Origin: an uncultured Odoribacter sp.
GTDB lineage: Bacteria; Bacteroidota; Bacteroidia; Bacteroidales; Marinifilaceae
Direction of reading: 5' to 3'
DNA length: 64,000 bases
NCBI GenBank assembly: GCA_910588375.1
Contig: CAJUQA010000012.1
Span: 19,303 to 83,302 of the forward strand
Part shown: in pieces, positions 53,554 to 62,921 of the stretch
How positions within the stretch are numbered: position 1 is the first letter of the stretch
Layout: the number at the start of each line of letters is the position of its first letter
Notes under the pieces: generated by a model
Databases searched by the model: none
Told to the model about the DNA's origin: nothing
What the model saw: only the letters and a program-made list of their open reading frames with translations
Made by a program: the position numbers and the translations under genes

Positions 53554-54771
53554 TTAATTACACTTTTTGTATCTAAGTTTTAGATTCTGATTATAAAAAA
53601 CAGTCAATACGGAAAGATATAGAGGAAATAATTGTTTACCTGAATAAAAATTATTGGTCAACATGACAAATAAAGAAATGAAAAATATAGCTTTTGTATA
53701 ACTACCATATAATCTCATTCTATTATCAAAAATTTTTCCAAAACGAGGAAAAAATAACATCCTCACATTAATAAAGAAATAACACAAAATTCCCAACAAA
53801 CCATATCTGAAATATAATAACACATACTCTCCATCAACAGGAAAATTATCTATTATATGATTCGCAGGTCCCCAACCTAATAATTTAGATTTATCCGCCA
53901 AACTCAAAAAATATTTCCAAGCATTAAGACGGGCATTAAATGAAGAATTTCCTTCCACGGACGCGACCGTCTGAATACCCGATAATAAATACTCAAAATA
54001 AGGTATAAGTAAAATGATTAAAACTCCTCCAAAAGATAAAATCAAAACCTTTATATATTTTTTTATAGAAGTATCTGTCAATAACTTTAACACCATATAG
54101 CAAACAACCCCTATGAATATCGTGCGGGAAGAAGTCAGCATAATACATGTCAGTAAAATAAAACTAACCCACAAATCTTTTTTTCTTCCATTGATAAAAA
54201 AAGACAAAAAACGATATAAGAAAAAAAATGCCAGAATCACCCCTCCCACATTGGGATCAGAACCTGTTACAATAATTCGGTGTGCCCCATTCGTCATACT
54301 ATCTATATGGAGCTGTGAAGAATAATATCTTCCAACAATAGAAGCAAAACCAGCAACATTAAAAAATTCTAAAAAACTGATTCCTATCAATATAACACTT
54401 CCTACTTTTATGAAAGAATCAAAAAAATGATAAAACACATCAAAAGAACACAAGCAGGCAAGGCATATCAATATAACATACCTGAACTCTGTAAACAATG
54501 TCCAAAAATCCCCGATATTCGCCCTTACATTCAAAACACCACAAGCATAGCACAAAGATATCAAATGAAGCAAGAACAATACTAAATACATTCCTACTCC
54601 ACCTCTTTTATAATCATTAGAAAAACAACAATACAAAACAGGCATCATACAGGCATATAAAATAGCCCAATCCGTTGAAAATTGAGAACCACCTATAGGC
54701 AATTGCGGGAAAAAAATGCTAACACCTATAATCAGTATCAACAATCCCTCCGCCGGATGATTTATATTCAT
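53554..54771 (-). CDS. wzy: Wzy-type polysaccharide polymerase (O-antigen polymerase-like)
   Basis: A 405-residue protein with about ten to twelve hydrophobic segments and one larger periplasmic loop containing basic residues (SSFNARLNAWKYFLSLADKSKLLGWGPANH). This pattern, with an arginine in a WxxF/L-like context and a GWGP turn, is common in Wzy/O-antigen ligase proteins. It would polymerise flipped repeat units in the periplasm. Sequence alone does not separate Wzy from WaaL, but the position beside the flippase favours Wzy. Overlaps the flippase stop by 4 bases. Confidence 0.83.
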   Translation of the reverse strand: MNINHPAEGLLILIIGVSIFFPQLPIGGSQFSTDWAILYACMMPVLYCCFSNDYKRGGVGMYLVLFLLHLISLCYACGVLNVRANIGDFWTLFTEFRYVILICLACLCSFDVFYHFFDSFIKVGSVILIGISFLEFFNVAGFASIVGRYYSSQLHIDSMTNGAHRIIVTGSDPNVGGVILAFFFLYRFLSFFINGRKKDLWVSFILLTCIMLTSSRTIFIGVVCYMVLKLLTDTSIKKYIKVLILSFGGVLIILLIPYFEYLLSGIQTVASVEGNSSFNARLNAWKYFLSLADKSKLLGWGPANHIIDNFPVDGEYVLLYFRYGLLGILCYFFINVRMLFFPRFGKIFDNRMRLYGSYTKAIFFISLFVMLTNNFYSGKQLFPLYLSVLTVFYNQNLKLRYKKCN

Positions 54772-56030
54772 CGAATAAACTTATACAAACAAATATTTGA
54801 CACAACACCGGACAATAAAAACACCAACAAGGTACTGATTGCCGCCCCGATGCTTCCCCAGCAATATATCAGAATCACATCCGCTATGATATTAAAAACA
54901 CCCATAGCAACAGTAATATAAAAATTCACTTTTATCTTTCCCAAAGAAGCCAATACATTCCCTCCCGGAATCCGCAATGAAGCCGTAAAAAAATACCCCA
55001 CGGCCAAAACAATAAACACCGGAAGACAATCCAAATACTCCTCCCCAAAACAAATCCTGACAATAAACTTCGAGAAAAAAATAAGAAAAAGAGAAATACA
55101 CACATTCAACCCGCAACAATACTTCAATAATTTCACATAACGGATGCGTACCCAACTTTTATCATCCTGATGACTGGCAAAATAAGGATAAACAAACGTC
55201 ATAATAGTAGAAGGTATAAACGTCAGCGCAAAAGGTATAAGCGTGGCAGTCTTATATGATGCCAGAATATTCATATCCTGCACAATAACTCCAATAAGAA
55301 AGACATCAATAATATAAACTAAAAAAGACACGCCGTTATTAAACATGGAAATCAACGAAAAACGGTTAAACGCCTCCCTCTCATCCTTTGCAATAACCAC
55401 TTCCGCATTCCGCCCTATCCATCCTTCTTTTTTTAAATAAAAGAATCCTATCCCGATACTACCTAACAAAGCAAAATAATTAAAAATAAATACACCTTTC
55501 ACCCCTAAAAAATATGCCCCTGCAACAGTTCCCCCCATAACCAACACCGTATTCAATGAAGTATATAAAGAATAAAATTTATTATTTCGGAGCACCAAAT
55601 TATAAATCTGGAAAATCTCATAAACAATCGTAAAAACAGGTATAAAAGAAACAAGCATAAATAAAAAACCGGTAACAGAATCCTCTACAAAAAATAATCC
55701 GAACAAACCGATTCCCAAAGCCAATACAACATTGGAGACCACCCCTCTCTCCAGTCCGTATTTGAAAAAAGCATACATCAAAGGCGTATTTCTATGCACC
55801 GAACCATATTGCAACAAACCCGAAACCACCCCCAATCCATTCAACAATAAAAAAAACGACAATATATTCTGCACATACGCATACACACCATACTCTCCCT
55901 TAGACAAAATACGGACTAACAATATCGCCCCCGAAAAAGAGATAACCTTATTAAGAACATTTGCTCCAAACATGTGCATTAAGCCACGCTGTAGCAAACT
56001 CCGAACAAAACTCCCCGTATTATTATACAT
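54768..56030 (-). CDS. wzx: Wzx-type polysaccharide flippase
   Basis: A 420-residue membrane protein with about twelve to fourteen helices and the start of MATE/MOP-superfamily flippases (LLQRGLMHMFGANVLNKVISFSGAI). It moves lipid-linked repeat units across the inner membrane. It overlaps the asparagine-synthase-like gene by 8 bases and the polymerase by 4, so all three are translationally coupled. Confidence 0.9.
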   Translation of the reverse strand: MYNNTGSFVRSLLQRGLMHMFGANVLNKVISFSGAILLVRILSKGEYGVYAYVQNILSFFLLLNGLGVVSGLLQYGSVHRNTPLMYAFFKYGLERGVVSNVVLALGIGLFGLFFVEDSVTGFLFMLVSFIPVFTIVYEIFQIYNLVLRNNKFYSLYTSLNTVLVMGGTVAGAYFLGVKGVFIFNYFALLGSIGIGFFYLKKEGWIGRNAEVVIAKDEREAFNRFSLISMFNNGVSFLVYIIDVFLIGVIVQDMNILASYKTATLIPFALTFIPSTIMTFVYPYFASHQDDKSWVRIRYVKLLKYCCGLNVCISLFLIFFSKFIVRICFGEEYLDCLPVFIVLAVGYFFTASLRIPGGNVLASLGKIKVNFYITVAMGVFNIIADVILIYCWGSIGAAISTLLVFLLSGVVSNICLYKFIR

Positions 56031-57690
56031 ATATATTTTTCACGGCAAGTACCGTCAACACCTGTAATTTTTCAATCACACGCCCCTGCTTAAAAAGGGT
56101 AATCAAATCCGCCTGTAACCGCTCATATCCATCCAGCAAATGTATATGTTCCTCATAATACGCATAAACAAAATCCCTCATTCCGGGATTTGTAGCATAC
56201 CAATATTCAAAAGGATTCATATCCTGCTTATTATATCCCCAACAACTACATCCTGCCCCCCGCAACATCCTGCGAAAGCCTCCTTGTGCCAAACGAATCA
56301 TTTTTAAACAAAAAGAAACAACAAAAAAACGGGCTTCGCGCTTACGGGTTGACGGAATCCTGCCGGCCATCGGATATTTTCTATTTATCCATGCCCAATA
56401 AAGCCGGTTGCCCCTACGCAAACGCTTTGGAATCGAAAAACAAACATCTATAAACTCCGGATCGATAAAAGGAGAAACTGCATACGTATAACAAGAACGA
56501 ATATAATGGGTAGACAAGGCTCCTTGAAAACCGCGAAGATAAAGAGACATCAACTCATGACTCTCATACTCCGAAACCTCGATATTTCCACAAAAAACCT
56601 TATTGGAATATTTAATCTTATTTACATCCGCTAAATCTTCTTGCTGAGATTTAAGATATCCTCCTCCCACAATCAGGTCTCCTAACTGTCCCGTATGCTC
56701 CAGTCCCAAAATATCAAAATTCAACAATTTCAAAAACTGATTTCCACCAGTAATCCCTGCATAATAGGCCATCCCGAAATTCCTTTTCGTAACCTCATCC
56801 ACATCTTGTATAAACGAAGCCTCATCCAAGTACTTCGCATAAAATTGATTTCCCAAAGAACAAGCGACTTCTTTTGCATATCGACAATCCGCACTACCGG
56901 ACTGGGCATAACAAATATTGACAACATTCCGGTATCCCATAGAGTGAGCAACCCAGGCTGTCATTCGGGAATCCAAACCACCGCTTAAATCCACCAAATG
57001 ATATTCATAACCATACTCCGCATCTTTATCAAAACAACGCCCGACAGCTTTCCTAAAACTCCGGTCAAGCAGTTCCACCGCCTCCTCCATCTCCATATTC
57101 GCTTTTTCCTTATAAGAAAAACGATGCCATTCCTTAACAGCTATCTCCGCTCCACGCACATACAAATACTTTCCTGCCCTTACCCTCTTTACCTCGTTAA
57201 AAAACGTACAATCATCCGCTATATAACCGAAAGAAAGTAAATGGTAAGCTGCCCGATCCGAAAACGAATAATTCAAACCACTTCGCTTCAATTCCTCATA
57301 TACCAAATTGAAATTATTACTAACCACTACAGTGCCATCCGTTCCCGAATAGTAAAAAGGAGCGCTATCACCCGTCTGATTTCCCCAAGCAACTAGCACT
57401 CCCGTCTCTTTATTTTGAAGCACTCCATTAAAAGGACCAATAAACTCCTTAAAAAAAGTAGACTCATCCTGTTTCAACAACGAAAAAAACAAATCTTTAA
57501 GAACTGAAACTCCGTATTTTTCAAACAACTCCGACTTATTCAAAATCACCCCATCCGAAATAATCGTCACTTTTTCGTCATCATAATACAACTTATCATC
57601 CTTAAATCTATCACCAAATTCCACCCTCTTACGGACAATTTCATCTTTTCCCGACACCATGAACAGCCACCCCATGCTCTGCCTTTCCAT
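56023..57690 (-). CDS. Asparagine-synthase-like protein without the glutaminase cysteine
   Basis: About 555 residues; the ATG at 57690 is chosen because the codon before is GTG. The N-terminal half looks like a class II glutamine amidotransferase domain, but the expected Cys2 nucleophile is missing (the protein begins Met-Glu-Arg) and no other Cys occurs in the first 200 residues. The C-terminal half is an asparagine-synthase ATP-pyrophosphatase with PP-loop VDLSGGLDSRMTAW. Similar proteins in polysaccharide loci are thought to amidate uronic acids of the glycan, using ammonia or an external donor. That would fit ManNAc(3NAc)A as substrate. This is inference. Confidence 0.85.
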   Translation of the reverse strand: MERQSMGWLFMVSGKDEIVRKRVEFGDRFKDDKLYYDDEKVTIISDGVILNKSELFEKYGVSVLKDLFFSLLKQDESTFFKEFIGPFNGVLQNKETGVLVAWGNQTGDSAPFYYSGTDGTVVVSNNFNLVYEELKRSGLNYSFSDRAAYHLLSFGYIADDCTFFNEVKRVRAGKYLYVRGAEIAVKEWHRFSYKEKANMEMEEAVELLDRSFRKAVGRCFDKDAEYGYEYHLVDLSGGLDSRMTAWVAHSMGYRNVVNICYAQSGSADCRYAKEVACSLGNQFYAKYLDEASFIQDVDEVTKRNFGMAYYAGITGGNQFLKLLNFDILGLEHTGQLGDLIVGGGYLKSQQEDLADVNKIKYSNKVFCGNIEVSEYESHELMSLYLRGFQGALSTHYIRSCYTYAVSPFIDPEFIDVCFSIPKRLRRGNRLYWAWINRKYPMAGRIPSTRKREARFFVVSFCLKMIRLAQGGFRRMLRGAGCSCWGYNKQDMNPFEYWYATNPGMRDFVYAYYEEHIHLLDGYERLQADLITLFKQGRVIEKLQVLTVLAVKNIYV

Positions 57691-57715
57691 CACTCTACTT
57701 TTTTAACATTTACAA

Positions 57716-58942
57716 TCAAAACAACTCATTCAACATACAGACAAACCTACCATAATTCAGAGAAGAGTCATACCTCTCTTCCCACATCGCCCTTGCATGC
57801 TCCCTTAAAATCTGATAGTCAACATCAGACATGCAAGCCACATATTTCAAACGCTCATGCAAATCTTCGTTCAAAAAATCCTTTTTCAACAAAAAACCAT
57901 TATACCCCTCTTTCACAATTTCGCCAACACCCCCCACATTTGTCGCAATCACCGGAATCCCGCAAGACGAAGCTTCCATCATAGAAACCGGAATCCCTTC
58001 CGACGAACTCACATTTAAAAAAAAATGATACGGATATTCCTTATAATGCTTACAAATATCTGAATTTTTCATCTCCCCCTTAAACACCACCTGTATATTC
58101 GGAGACAAAGCCTCCAACTCTTTCACAAACATTTCGTTTTCAATACCACCCCCGATATGTGTCCATTCAATCCTCACATCCTTTATGCCCTGCAAAGTCT
58201 CCAATATCCGATTCACCCTCTTTACCGGCGAAAACCATGAACATGATACAACCCTCAGAACCTCACCGATATGAACATCACTCTTTACCCCATAATCCAC
58301 TGTTCCTAAACGCGAAAGACACAAATTCTCATTCGTATAAGTAGTATTTTGCAAATAAAAAAGCCCGTTTTCGGATACAGGAAATATCTTATCCAAAAAC
58401 AGTTTCAAATACCCCCTTAAAGGCAAATAATCAGCCCTATTCCTATAAGCATACAAATCATATCCATGACAACGCGATACAGCCTTCCCACCAAACCTCC
58501 TTTTCATACGCACAGCCACATAAGCACCGTGATGCAACCAATAACTATAAAAAATCGTCTCCCGCATATTCCAAGCCCCCGAAATATTTTTGACGATATA
58601 TGCAAATGCTCTCTCCCCTAAACCAATAAACGCCAATAAAGCATGAAATTTTGTCCAGAAATATTTTTTCCCCTTCAATAAAACTTTCAATTCCCTATAA
58701 AATTCCGGTCTGAACAAAGCCCGCAAATACCAATAAAACTTACTATAGACATTCAATTTAGGAAGCTGATATACAAAAACATGATCGGGTAGATTCGTAA
58801 AACGTTGCACCGATACATAATCAACCGCCACAATAAAAACGGAAGTAAACTCTTTATAAAAAGCAATCTCACTATCTATAAAAGTTTCCCCTTGACCAAA
58901 AGGAAAAGTGTTGGTAAATAAAACTAACGTTTTATCCATCAT
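57716..58942 (-). CDS. Glycosyltransferase, GT4 family
   Basis: A 408-residue GT-B enzyme starting MMDKTLVLFTNTFPFGQGETFI. It has the blocks THIGGGIENEMF, NVSSSEGIPVSMMEASSCGIPVIATNVGGVGEIV and a closing WEERYDSSLNY. It resembles the 51227-52444 enzyme along its length, so gene duplication is likely. First of the AT-rich core genes of the locus. Sugar unknown. Confidence 0.9.
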   Translation of the reverse strand: MMDKTLVLFTNTFPFGQGETFIDSEIAFYKEFTSVFIVAVDYVSVQRFTNLPDHVFVYQLPKLNVYSKFYWYLRALFRPEFYRELKVLLKGKKYFWTKFHALLAFIGLGERAFAYIVKNISGAWNMRETIFYSYWLHHGAYVAVRMKRRFGGKAVSRCHGYDLYAYRNRADYLPLRGYLKLFLDKIFPVSENGLFYLQNTTYTNENLCLSRLGTVDYGVKSDVHIGEVLRVVSCSWFSPVKRVNRILETLQGIKDVRIEWTHIGGGIENEMFVKELEALSPNIQVVFKGEMKNSDICKHYKEYPYHFFLNVSSSEGIPVSMMEASSCGIPVIATNVGGVGEIVKEGYNGFLLKKDFLNEDLHERLKYVACMSDVDYQILREHARAMWEERYDSSLNYGRFVCMLNELF

Positions 58943-59176
58943 CTCACAATTAATGCCATATTTATCCCTTCATAAGCAACGACATGAGCAGCACATTTCC
59001 AAAAATCCGCACTAAATGATAAACAAAACAAAATAATTAATACTTTATTGATAAGATAACCGAAAACAATTATCCCACCTCTTCTGAAGAAACAAACCGC
59101 AAACACTTCACATGGTAATCATCGCATACAAACTTATTGATATGCTATAAAACTGAAGTATAAAAACCAATTATTC

Positions 59177-59554
59177 TCAATTAGCCTCAAGATCAGAAAT
59201 CATTTTTCTCACCGTTTCAAGCATTACGGGAAAATGATTTTTCACTACATCATAAACCACTTCGGCATCCAAATCGAAATAATGGTGGGCGATAATATCA
59301 CGAATTCCCATAACTCCTTTCCAATCAATCTCCGGATAACACGATAACAACGTTTTTCCTGTCAACTTATCTATGCCCTTTACACTCTCACCTATAGCTA
59401 TCAAAAGCATACAGGTACTTTCCAATCGTTCCAAACCAGAAGGAGTTAAATAATAATAATGATAGGAATTAATGTGAACAGAGTTATCAATTACACGTAT
59501 CAGAGTCTGCTCAATCTTGCGCAATAGATAAAGAATCTGATCCGATTTATACAT
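59177..59554 (-). CDS. hepT: HepT-type HEPN toxin (DUF86)
   Basis: A 125-residue helical protein of the DUF86/HepT family. The RNase motif R-x4-H-x-Y is complete: Arg85, His90 and Tyr92 in IRDIIAHHYF. In characterised pairs HepT is a ribonuclease toxin, and its motif tyrosine is adenylylated by MntA, which blocks it. It overlaps the mntA gene by 8 bases. Its location inside a polysaccharide locus suggests a role in keeping the locus or defending against phage, but neither is shown. Confidence 0.93.
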   Translation of the reverse strand: MYKSDQILYLLRKIEQTLIRVIDNSVHINSYHYYYLTPSGLERLESTCMLLIAIGESVKGIDKLTGKTLLSCYPEIDWKGVMGIRDIIAHHYFDLDAEVVYDVVKNHFPVMLETVRKMISDLEAN

Positions 59555-59840
59555 AAATTCCCTCCTCCATAATATTGCGACGCAACAGAGAATCCATTTC
59601 TTGTCTCATACGAACAATATCAACGGAACAACCGAAAAGCTCTTGCAACTCTTCTTTAATATGTACCAATTTAAATAATGTCGGAGAAGTCAAATCAATA
59701 CAAACATCAACATCACTATCTTCTGTTTGTTCCCCACGAGCAACCGAACCGAATATACCAACCCGGGCAATACCATATTGCACAGCTTTCAATGCTTTAT
59801 AATCTTTCAGTATTTGTAAATACTCCCCTGTTGTCCTCAT
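59547..59840 (-). CDS. mntA: MntA-type nucleotidyltransferase antitoxin
   Basis: A 97-residue minimal nucleotidyltransferase with GIFGSVARGEQTEDSDVDVCIDL, that is GSxARG and the metal-binding SDVD. The ATG at 59840 is preferred over a TTG nine bases earlier. It should adenylylate the tyrosine of the HepT RNase motif and so inactivate it. It forms a tight two-gene unit with hepT and has its own promoter, which overlaps the end of the upstream dehydrogenase gene. Confidence 0.92.
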   Translation of the reverse strand: MRTTGEYLQILKDYKALKAVQYGIARVGIFGSVARGEQTEDSDVDVCIDLTSPTLFKLVHIKEELQELFGCSVDIVRMRQEMDSLLRRNIMEEGIYV

Positions 59841-59860
59841 AAAACACAATTCGCTTTATG

Positions 59861-59890
59861 CAAAGATAGAATATTTTCTACAGACTCCAA
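59861..59890 (-). promoter_or_regulatory. Promoter of mntA-hepT
   Basis: On the minus strand TATCTTTG (59861-59868) and TTG (59888-59890) are 19 bases apart, a full consensus match. The -33 part lies inside the 3' end of the wbpA gene. Confidence 0.75.
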
Positions 59891-61167
59891 TACTTCAACT
59901 CATGAATCCGATCGCGATACATACCTTTTACGTCCACCAATACAGCTTTTTCGCAAGTCAGGGATTTAAAGTATTTTTCATCAAGGTTCAAATAAGCATC
60001 ATGCGATACCGCTACGACCACCGCATCATAATTATCCCTCGGTTTCTCAATCAATTTAAAGCCGTACATCTTTTTCACCTCTTCCGAATCCGCATACGGA
60101 TCGACAACATCCACCTCCACTCCAAAATCTTTCAATTCATTGATAATATCCACCACCTTGGAATTACGGATATCCGCCACATTCTCCTTAAACGTCATCC
60201 CCATCACCAAAATACGCGCACCCAATATCGCTTTCCCCATGCCTATCAATTTCTTCACCAACTTCTTGGCAATGTAACCGCCCATCGTATCATTAATAAA
60301 ACGACCTGCACTGATAATCTGGCTATGATATTTCAATTCATTGGCTTTATACACTAGATAATAAGGGTCTACCCCAATACAGTGACCTCCCACCAATCCC
60401 GGATAAAATTTCAAAAAATTCCACTTTGTTCCGGCAGCCTCCAGCACATCATACGTATTAATTCCGATGCGGCTGAAAATAATGGACAACTCATTCATCA
60501 AAGCGATATTCACATCACGCTGCGTATTCTCAATAATCTTGGCAGCCTCCGCCACTTTCACATTCGGTGCACGATGTACACCCGGCTTCACCACCAATTC
60601 ATACACCTTCGCCACCGTATCCAACGCCTCAGCATCACATCCCGATACAATCTTAATCGTATTTGGTAAAGTATGCACTTTCTCTCCCGGATTGATACGC
60701 TCCGGCGAATAACCGTACTTAAAATCCACCCCGGCCTTCAATCCCGAAATCTCCTCCAAAATCGGCAAACAGTCCTCCTCCGTACATCCCGGATAAACTG
60801 TAGATTCGTACACAACATAGTCTCCTTTCTTCAATGCTTTCGCCACCGAACGCGTCGCACCCAACAGAGGTGTCAAATCCGGCTGATTGTGCTCGTCAAT
60901 CGGCGTAGGCACTGCTACAATAAAAAAAGAAGCCTCCCGCAATTCATCAATGGACGAAGTAAACTTTATATCCGCATTTTCAAAAGCCTCCCGTTCCAAC
61001 TCCTGACTCGGGTCGATTCCCTCACGCATCTTAGCCAAACGCTCCTCGTTAATATCAAATCCGATAACGGAAATCTTTTTTGCAAACTCTAGGGCAATAG
61101 GCAAACCCACATACCCTAATCCGACCAATGCTAATTTGGCCTCTTTATTCACTAATTTATTGTACAT
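59878..61167 (-). CDS. wbpA: UDP-N-acetylglucosamine 6-dehydrogenase (WbpA/TviB type)
   Basis: A 429-residue nucleotide-sugar dehydrogenase. NAD-binding GLGYVGLP (about residues 17-24), the catalytic cysteine in LVGGHCIGVDPYYL, and FYPGLVGG just before it are visible. It oxidises C6 of a UDP-N-acetylhexosamine to the uronic acid in two NAD-dependent steps. With wbpB, wbpE and wbpD adjacent, UDP-GlcNAc to UDP-GlcNAcA is the expected reaction; UDP-GalNAc cannot be excluded. It follows wbpD by 31 bases. Confidence 0.93.
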   Translation of the reverse strand: MYNKLVNKEAKLALVGLGYVGLPIALEFAKKISVIGFDINEERLAKMREGIDPSQELEREAFENADIKFTSSIDELREASFFIVAVPTPIDEHNQPDLTPLLGATRSVAKALKKGDYVVYESTVYPGCTEEDCLPILEEISGLKAGVDFKYGYSPERINPGEKVHTLPNTIKIVSGCDAEALDTVAKVYELVVKPGVHRAPNVKVAEAAKIIENTQRDVNIALMNELSIIFSRIGINTYDVLEAAGTKWNFLKFYPGLVGGHCIGVDPYYLVYKANELKYHSQIISAGRFINDTMGGYIAKKLVKKLIGMGKAILGARILVMGMTFKENVADIRNSKVVDIINELKDFGVEVDVVDPYADSEEVKKMYGFKLIEKPRDNYDAVVVAVSHDAYLNLDEKYFKSLTCEKAVLVDVKGMYRDRIHELKYWSL

Positions 61168-61198
61168 AATTATAAATTGAAAGGAAAGTGTGTATTGA

Positions 61199-61771
61199 TT
61201 ACAATTTAGAGACTTGTCCGTCTTTCAGACAATATCTTTCATGGCCTTCCGGACATTCGGCAACCCCATCCGCATCAAACTCCAAACGATGGCCGAACTC
61301 GCTCATCCAACCGATTTGCCGGGCAGGATTGCCCACTAACAAAGCATAAGCTGGTACAGTTTTCGTGACCACCGCCCCCGCGCCGATAAAAGCATAAGCA
61401 CCGATATCATGCCCGCAAACAATCGTGGCATTAGCTCCAATAGTCGCCCCCCGCCCCACATGCGTTTTAGCATACTGGGACTTACGGTTTACAGCACTCC
61501 GCGGATTCGTCACATTGGTGAATACACAGGAAGGCCCGAGAAAAACATCATCCTCACAAGTCACGCCCGTATAAACGGACACATTATTCTGTACCTTGAC
61601 ATTGTCACCCAACACCACCTCCGGCGAAATCACCACATTCTGCCCGATATTGCAATTTTTACCCAGCGTACAGCCCCCCATAATATGACTGTAATGCCAT
61701 ATCTTAGTTCCTTCTCCGATACAGCAACCGTTATCCACAGTTGCCGTATCATGAGCAAAATAATTCTGCAT
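61199..61771 (-). CDS. wbpD: UDP-2-acetamido-3-amino-2,3-dideoxyglucuronate N-acetyltransferase (WbpD-like)
   Basis: A 190-residue left-handed beta-helix acetyltransferase with hexapeptide repeats (IGEGTKIWHYSHIMGGCTLGKNCNIGQNVVI and onward) and a C-terminal cap with VGNPARQIGWMSEFG. It acetylates the 3-amino group of the UDP-sugar made by the aminotransferase upstream. It starts 8 bases after wbpE. Confidence 0.93.
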   Translation of the reverse strand: MQNYFAHDTATVDNGCCIGEGTKIWHYSHIMGGCTLGKNCNIGQNVVISPEVVLGDNVKVQNNVSVYTGVTCEDDVFLGPSCVFTNVTNPRSAVNRKSQYAKTHVGRGATIGANATIVCGHDIGAYAFIGAGAVVTKTVPAYALLVGNPARQIGWMSEFGHRLEFDADGVAECPEGHERYCLKDGQVSKL

Positions 61772-61779
61772 TGAAATGA

Positions 61780-62913
61780 TTATTTGAAGAAATTCTTAAT
61801 CCGGTCAATTACCAAATCCTGCTCCGCCGCAGTCAATTCTGTATGGATAGGCAAAGAAAGTACGGAACCCGCCAATTGTTCGGCCACTTCCAAAGACTCG
61901 GCAGCCCGGGTGATATGCTGAAAAGCTTCCTGCTTTTGCAACGGAAGCGGATAATAAACCATACTAGGTATACCAGCTTCCGCTAAATATTGCTTCAACG
62001 CATCGCGTTTGCCATCGAGCACTTTTAACGTATATTGATGATACACATGCGTACTTGCCGGCAATTCCTCCGGCACAACAATCCCAGATACACTCTTTAA
62101 ATGAGAAGAATAATATTGGGCTGCCTCGTAACGTGCCCTGCAATACTCATCCAAATGCTGCAACTTAGCATTCAACACCACCGATTGAATTGTATCCAAA
62201 CGTGAATTACAACCAATCACCTTATGGTGATACTTCACCTGCTGCCCGTGATTGGCAATCATCCGGAGGCGTTCCGCCAATACATCGTCATTCGTAAAAA
62301 TAGCTCCGCCGTCACCGTAACAACCTAAATTCTTAGAAGGGAAAAACGACGTACACCCGATATGCCCCATCGTTCCCGTATGCTTTTTCGTACCGTCCGA
62401 AAAAGTATACACAGCACCAATCGCCTGTGCATTATCCTCCACAACATACAAACCGTGCTTTTCCGCAAAACGCATAATAGGCTCCATATCGCACGACTGC
62501 CCGAACAGATGAACCGGGATTATCGCTTTCGTCTTTGCGCTCAAAGCCTTCTCTAAATTATCTACCGTCACATTAAACGTAGCATAATCCACATCCACCA
62601 TCACAGGCGTCAATCCCAACAAACCAATTACTTCCGCCGAAGCCACATATGTAAAAGCCGGAACTATCACCTCATCCCCCGGCTTCAACCCCAAAGCCAT
62701 CAACGCTATTTGTAAAGCATCCGTCCCATTGGCACAAGGAATGACGTATTTAGCCCCCGCATAAGCTGCCAAATTATCGGTAAAAACCTTAACCTGAGGG
62801 CCATTGATAAAAGCGGATGTTTCAATAACCTGCCGGATTCCGGCATCCACCTCATCCTTGATTTTAAGATATTGACCGTGAAGGTCTACCATTTGCAATT
62901 TCATATCCTCCAT
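61780..62913 (-). CDS. wbpE: UDP-2-acetamido-3-oxo-glucuronate aminotransferase (WbpE-like)
   Basis: A 377-residue DegT-family PLP enzyme. It has the PLP lysine in TSFFPSKNLGCYGDGGAI and the family start KLQMVDLHGQYLKIKDEV. It transfers an amino group (from glutamate in the known enzyme) to the 3-keto sugar made by WbpB. The reaction supplies 2-oxoglutarate, with which WbpB regenerates its NAD. It starts 8 bases after wbpB. Confidence 0.93.
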   Translation of the reverse strand: MEDMKLQMVDLHGQYLKIKDEVDAGIRQVIETSAFINGPQVKVFTDNLAAYAGAKYVIPCANGTDALQIALMALGLKPGDEVIVPAFTYVASAEVIGLLGLTPVMVDVDYATFNVTVDNLEKALSAKTKAIIPVHLFGQSCDMEPIMRFAEKHGLYVVEDNAQAIGAVYTFSDGTKKHTGTMGHIGCTSFFPSKNLGCYGDGGAIFTNDDVLAERLRMIANHGQQVKYHHKVIGCNSRLDTIQSVVLNAKLQHLDEYCRARYEAAQYYSSHLKSVSGIVVPEELPASTHVYHQYTLKVLDGKRDALKQYLAEAGIPSMVYYPLPLQKQEAFQHITRAAESLEVAEQLAGSVLSLPIHTELTAAEQDLVIDRIKNFFK

Positions 62914-62921
62914 GTATTAAA

